A stretch of 64,000 bases of DNA from Welwitschia mirabilis (Eukaryota; Gnetophyta; Gnetopsida; Welwitschiales): positions 199,604,677-199,668,676 of the forward strand of contig JBOZIK010000001.1 in NCBI GenBank assembly GCA_051453625.1, written 5' to 3'. The notes beneath the pieces are model-generated. The model worked only from the letters and a program-made list of their open reading frames with translations, did no database searches and was not told the origin of the DNA. The translations under genes and the position numbers were made by a program. How positions within the stretch are numbered: the first letter of the stretch is position 1; each line of letters starts with the position of its first letter. Positions 59,148 through 64,000 of the stretch are shown here, in pieces.

Positions 59148-59702
59148 TCTATGGAAATTAATATGTCTTACCACTAGGTTAGATTCATAAATTTCTTAAA
59201 TCACTTATGACTACCCATATTACTAGTGAATAGTAGAATTTTAATAACAGGATAGAGTAGTTACATAAGTTAGATGAAAAGAGGACTCAAGCATTGAATC
59301 ATTAAATCATTAGCAAATCACAAATGAAAAAGTACCATGATAAGAATATTAGAAGAAAATCATTTAAATAAGAAAAGCTTATTCTTCTCTTTGAATCTTA
59401 ACTAAGTAATATTCACAACAAATTAATATCAAGGTCATAAGTCCTTTATAAGGCCATTGAGAAACATATTAAGGGATTAGGTTGAATTGAAATCTAAATG
59501 TGAATGATGTTTTTCTAGTGAATGTTTAATGGCTAAGTCTTGTTATCATTGAGATATTTCCAAGAAATATTTGAATTAATTGAGATAATCTCTTTTGAAG
59601 AATTATAACGTAAACCGTTAAACCCACCATTTGTTATCATCTAATTTAGCCTTAATTTTTCTATTAGTGTAGATAATGTACCTAATGTGTATGTATGTGT
59701 AT

Positions 59703-59704
<2 letters not shown>

Positions 59705-59758
<54 letters not shown>
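59705..59758. repeat. (TC)n(TA)n compound microsatellite
   Basis: About 17 TC units followed by about 10 TA units without interruption. Confidence 0.95.
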
Positions 59759-59759
59759 A

Positions 59760-61300
59760 TAATTACTATCAAAATTAATACAACAAGAGTTATAGCATAA
59801 AAAGGGCCATAATATTCAAGATTCAAGCTTAAATTTTAAAAAAAATGCTAAAGCATTAGATTTCTGCAATCCATGCATCAAATATTTTCCAACATTATCA
59901 TGAAAGTTTGGAATCCTTAAAATTATCATATAGAATTATTATGTTAAATTATTTGATGGATTATAGCATTTTAACATTTACAAATGTCATTTATATGATC
60001 TAAAACTCCATGAGGTGGAATCTTAGTATTGAACTGATGTTGTATCATCTATCAGGAACATAGTAGGCCAAAGGTCTGTTGTTCTATTTGCATAATACAC
60101 CTATTATGAAGATGCAACAAACTTGGAAATGCCAATTTTAGCTATAAAGAAGTCAAAATTAAAATATAAGCATGTTTGAATCCATAATTTTAATAGCCCA
60201 TATTTTCATTATTCTACTTGTTATATGCAAATTGGGAATGACTATTTTATTACAAATATTTTCTTATTGTAATTAAGGACTAATTAGAGTACAATTCTAG
60301 TGGGTTGGACATGTTTTAATCTCTAAAGCATAATATAACTCTTATTACTTTATTGGTAATAAATTATTAAGTATAATTTAACTACTAAGAATTGATCATT
60401 CATATAATTAATATAGATATTATATTTCCTACCAACAACATTACATCTAAATCTATGGATTATTTTTCTAGGTTGTCTTTCATTATTTTCATTAATCTTA
60501 AATACAACTGATGAAAGAAACTAAGGGCATGGTACATTATTTTTCATTATAAGAAAAATAAAAACTTTAATTTTAAATAGATCAATATGTTAAAAGATAA
60601 AATATTAATTTTTTTAGATGCAAGTCTACTAAGTGCTATAGTAAACTTTAGAATTAGCTTCATATCTATTGTAGTGAAAATTTATGCAACCCTGAAGTCC
60701 TTTAGGTAAACCTATAATCAAATAACTTATAGAAAAACACATGCTATTATAGACAGGAATTCACCCAAATGTCATAATCCTAATGAAGGCACTAGGCTCA
60801 GAGTTAGAGAATTGATTTATAAAGGTAGTTTTTGGTGTTTTATCTTTTACTAATTGAAAGTAAATAATAAAGCAAATGCAATGCAAGATGAACGAATATG
60901 AAATGCAAGTGAATGGAAGTGGAAATGAAATGAATTCATGTAATTCCTAATCCTTCTATTACAAGGACTAGCTTCTAGTCTATCTGTTATAAAGACTATC
61001 CTTTTTATAATTCATATCAATTAAGAAGAGTATCTACTAATTCTTAATCAACATAACTATGAGATCTACCAAGTAGAATATGCAATATGAAATGAAATGA
61101 AAATGCAATACAAACCTACTAATAACTAATATTAAGGTTGACTTCATAATCTAAATAAATCTAAGCTTGTTACTAACTAAGATTAATTTAAATCATAAGG
61201 GACATTCACAGAATTGGAGGAAAAGAGTAATTGTATTAATCAAAAGAGCTTTACATCCACTTACAATAGAATAATAACATCTTAATGGGATAGACAGAGC
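59760..61300. other. unassigned AT-rich stretch
   Basis: No gene or known domain recognised. A stretch rich in AAATGAAATG and ATGCAA words (60870-61110) resembles leader or LTR sequence of gypsy elements, but no partner repeat was found in the window. Confidence 0.4.
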
Positions 61301-61409
61301 CTAACACCAAGGAAACCCATTTTTACAGTTACTGGATAGACCTCCTACCTTCAAGCTTCTGTCACAAGCATATCAAGTATAAAAGATAGTTTGGAAGCAA
61401 AGAAGGAAA

Positions 61410-61421
61410 GGATATTTATAG
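61410..61421 (-). promoter_or_regulatory. TATA-like word on the minus strand
   Basis: CTATAAATATCC in minus sense. It lies about 110 bases downstream (minus sense) of the GTCGTCC repeat region, an arrangement like the U3 array plus TATA box of the LTRs elsewhere in this window. A solo or partial LTR is possible but not shown. Confidence 0.35.
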
Positions 61422-61528
61422 TTTTACAATAAACCATGACCCTAAACATTCATTAAGGAAACCCTAGCCACCCACATAATCCATTTAGCACTCTTTATAA
61501 TGAAATTTACTACCGCAATGTAAAAATA

Positions 61529-61885
61529 GTTGTCGTCCTATCTATTGTTCACATAAAAGAGGGGAAGATGGAATCTCAATACCTTGAGTTTTGTGCCATG
61601 TGCTCCCATGGATTGCCTGCGTATGTTACCAATGCTGTCGTCCTATCGGTCATCCACATGATAAAGGGAACAATGCATAAGATTACATGCCCATGTGCTA
61701 CCATCCATTCTTTAGCCTTTTTGACGTAATTAAGATCATCATCCTACATGTTGTGGGGTTGACCAAGGGCACGACACCACCAATACTTCATTTGCATGTG
61801 CTATTCAAGTGTTGTCCCTGTGCTGCTCCTATGTAGCTGTCATAATGAGCTGTCATCCTAACTGTCATGGGGACAACACTCTTCG
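61529..61885. repeat. degenerate tandem repeats of about 105 bases (GTCGTCC-type)
   Basis: Four starts with similar sequence at about 61531, 61637, 61738 and 61849 (TGTCGTCCTATC, TGTCGTCCTATCGG, TCATCATCCTACATG, TGTCATCCTAACTGTC). Each is followed by a GGGGA/AAGGG-type and a CATGTGCT-type word. The region is GC-richer and has more CpG than its surroundings. Confidence 0.6.
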
Positions 61886-62129
61886 CAAGATCCTCAAGTA
61901 CCGTAAATTAGTCTTCTTCACCTTTAGTCCTCATTTAATATGCTAAGTATTAGAACACGCCTGAAGTACCTCCAATTATACCAAGAATTATATTTTTCAT
62001 GATCATCTTGTCATCTCTCCATAATCAGCAAAATTGCATCTAAACCTATATAAATGTTCTGTAAAAGTATTCCAAATACACCATCAAATTCCTACAAATT
62101 AGCATTGCAACATAGCCTCCTACTTAGCC

Positions 62130-62146
62130 TTGTCAGTCCCTGACAA
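62130..62146. repeat. short inverted repeat TTGTCAG-TCC-CTGACAA
   Basis: A perfect 7-base inverted repeat with a 3-base loop. No element boundary could be tied to it. Confidence 0.5.
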
Positions 62147-62159
62147 AGTTAGCAATCAA

Positions 62160-64000
62160 CTAGATTGTAAGCCAATTTGACTAAGATAATTGTGAACTAA
62201 AGAAATGGAATTTGTTTTCTATTTATGATGCAGGAATAGATGATAACAATTCATTAATACAATTACTGCTGTCACTATAAGCCCCTTACTTAAACTCATC
62301 ACAATAGTTCAAATAAATGTCATACACATAAATAAGTGTATGAATGTAATAGTTATAGTTTAGAAAAATGATAATGTGTATGCATAAATTAAGAAGGTAA
62401 TACTGAAACTGATATGTAAGCTTAAGTAGTAATAATCTCAAAGAATAATGCATGAAAAGCTCATGAATGTTTTCTATAAGGGCAAAGGATAGGAGTAATC
62501 ATGGCATTCCTTTAAATGATCATAAACATAGCTTTGCTGAAAAAAATTAGTGAGTGCTACTTACTCCTGCTAAATAAATTTCATGAAATGTATTCAAGTA
62601 ACATGCAATCGTGTCCAAGCAATGCATTATAAATATGTATTATCCAATCTAAAAATAATCCTTAAAAATGTTAGATTTTTGCTATAATATTTTAGAAGAA
62701 AGCTCAGAGAGCTATCTTGTCCCAACGCACCCCAAACCCCATCCTTCCCTCCCCACAGGAAAAGCAAGATGTTCTGGATTGCACAAAGGAAAAAAAATAA
62801 TTGTTGTCCCCTCTGTTGTGCGAACAACATACTGAGATAATAGTTTGTAAAATAACTTGTTTGAACCAATTAGAAAAAATTTTGATAGTAAGCAAGTATT
62901 GGAGATGCGATAGAAAAAAAACAGAAGAAAGAAAAATGTGAAGAATTTATCTTTAAAAATAGAATCATGGAGAAAGAAATTGCTGATAAGTATTCCTCCA
63001 ATGTGTTCTAGAATCCATGAGTGTTAGAAAATCTGTAAGTAAATGAATGCAAAACCACAAAGCCACATAACAAAAACATTAGCACATAAAGATCACATCA
63101 ATCAAAGTGAAAGAAATGCATTAATTAATAGTATGGAAATGAAAAATAGCCCTTATAATAAAAACCTATGAGTAAAAATAAAAAGACAACTAGAGAGCTA
63201 CCAAATGATGAGGCTTTAATTATGATGTAAAAAAAATACTGTAATGACTTTGAAAATTCCAAACAAATAACTAAGAAAAAACATAATTAAAAATGAACAA
63301 CTAGGAACATGAAGAATATTTTCTTACCTATCCAAAATTCATATCTAGCAAAATCCCTTAGAAAAAATCATAAAATCACCTGATAATAATGCATGACATA
63401 GTATAGAAATTCATAAAGTTCCACTCGAATGGATAATAATTATGATGATGTCAAGTATATATAATGTTATCAAATAATGAATGATAAGATAAAAAGCTAT
63501 TAAAATAAGAACTTATAAGATATCATCTCAAATAACATTAGAATCCAGAAAAGTAAAGTGATCATGTGGAAGTACTATAAATATATAAAAATAAGTCTAG
63601 AAAACAAGCAATGCCTTTGCTAACACTAGGGACACTACTGATCACGTAGCTTCTAACTGTAATTTCAGTCTTATCATGATGAGGGGAGTGCTACCACTAT
63701 CAGAAGAGTAAGGACTCATATAGCATGGCCAACTAACCCCCTAGTAAAGCTTCCACAGCTACCATATTACACTGCTAAAGGCCCATCTAGTGCACTTGCA
63801 GTAGGACATCATGAGGTCCATGTTTTAAGATATAACATAAAAGGGAATGGCCTAAATTATTTGTTTTTTTCCTTTCTTTCTCTTTTCTTTTCTTTTCTTT
63901 TCTTTTTCTTTTAATATATAAATTCCACATAACCAAATACTCATAAGGATAAAAGTGAAGTGAGGAGATAAATAACAAGGAAGAACATGCTAAAACAACT
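62160..64000. other. unassigned stretch to window end
   Basis: No gene recognised. Two GC-richer patches stand out: 62700-62830 (runs such as CCCAACGCACCCCAAACCCC) and 63600-63800. The minus frames over the first patch (62627-62895) have no motif and overlap each other in two frames, so I do not call them genes. Confidence 0.4.
63868..63912. repeat. (TTTTC)n pyrimidine-rich microsatellite
   Basis: A CT-only run of about 45 bases, mainly TTTTC units with interruptions. The Lys/Glu/Arg-rich minus frame across it is an artefact. Confidence 0.9.

Larger units (their letters stand above)
58500..59420 (+). pseudogene. gypsy integrase, broken and gapped
   Basis: The zinc region ends in KTCEKCQHYGRITRRDKI (about 58610-58660). 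The core reads GIYFISPLTPSSFQKSYILV, then TIDYI (58700-58770; family GIDFxGPxPxSxxxxYILVAVDY), and KIKLVYKFLKTNI. The SDxGTHF block is NQETHFM-like near 58890, followed by MNKIVEEFL and HLKTNELTKRINKELK near 58970-59010. The first catalytic Asp reads Tyr. The tail, QLHKLDEKRTQALNH near 59260-59300, then KYHDKNIR, matches the post-core block. The two 10-N gaps and stops break it. Confidence 0.8.
53000..59500 (+). mobile_element. Athila/Tat-like gypsy relic with full pol order
   Basis: A PBS of tRNA-Asp type at 53854-53871 follows a TTCCACA end, marking the end of a 5' LTR whose start I cannot fix (about 53000). Then come an unclear gag (54000-55900), protease (56080-56520), RT (56990-57780), RNase H (57840-58250) and integrase (58500-59420), all on the plus strand and all with stops. 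No matching 3' LTR was found before or after the microsatellite at 59705, so the right end is truncated or replaced. Two 10-N gaps lie in the integrase. Confidence 0.8.

Noticed and set aside
59641-59826. 61-residue minus frame with Tyr-Ile and Arg-Glu runs
   Set aside because: It is the translation of the (TC)n(TA)n microsatellite.
62627-62895. Two overlapping minus-strand frames of 63 and 80 residues in a GC-richer patch
   Set aside because: They have no motif, use two frames over the same DNA, and lack any codon-bias or homology signal I can see.
1-64000. CRISPR arrays, bacterial operons, tRNA and rRNA genes
   Set aside because: The window has plant retroelements throughout. The regular short arrays in LTRs have irregular spacing and degenerate words and are not CRISPR repeats, and no cloverleaf or rRNA segment was recognised.

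Overview
The window looks like gene-poor, repeat-rich nuclear DNA of a flowering plant. It is very AT-rich. Every coding stretch I could recognise belongs to a class of plant transposable element: SIRE/Maximus-like Ty1/copia, Athila/Tat-like Ty3/gypsy, or L1-type LINE with DUF4283-like and CCHC ORF1 remains. I found no intact host gene, tRNA, rRNA or CRISPR array. Nearly all element ORFs are broken by stops. Many changes are C-to-T or G-to-A (Cys to Tyr, Gln or Trp to stop, CG to TG or CA), as expected for old, methylated repeats. The species cannot be named from this sequence.

Layout. About 760-4400 (-): Athila/Tat-like gypsy relic with CCHC, protease and reverse transcriptase. 4400-9470: mostly unassigned, with one unidentified coding relic at 7644-7985 (-). 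9480-18098: complete LTR element with TSD AGAGG, an initiator-Met-type PBS and TATA boxes, but no recognisable pol (LARD-like); its 3' LTR carries extra PBS/LTR-end modules. 18239-34055 (-): copia element whose right LTR is split by a second SIRE-like copia, 26143-33731 (+), with TSD GTATT. 34265-35023: (GT)n around an assembly gap. 35040-38610 (-): LINE. 38623-46131 (+): LTR element with Athila/Tat-type PBS, gag and protease but no recognised RT (TR-GAG-like). 47580-48560 (-): isolated gypsy integrase relic. 49250-52860 (-): second LINE. About 53000-59500 (+): Athila/Tat-like gypsy relic with protease, RT, RNase H and integrase. 59640-64000: microsatellites, a GC-richer stretch of degenerate tandem repeats around GTCGTCC, and otherwise unassigned DNA.

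The elements do not form a pathway; the window is a layered record of insertions. The order that can be read directly is that the SIRE-like element at 26143-33731 is younger than the copia element it splits. All recognised elements look non-functional. Nine runs of N mark assembly gaps. Two of them are flanked by the same sequence on both sides, so they probably contain no missing DNA. I did not find a convincing new biological system. The most unusual structures are the modular 3' LTR extension at 17980-18098, the arrays of short repeated words inside several LTRs, and the gag/protease-only element.
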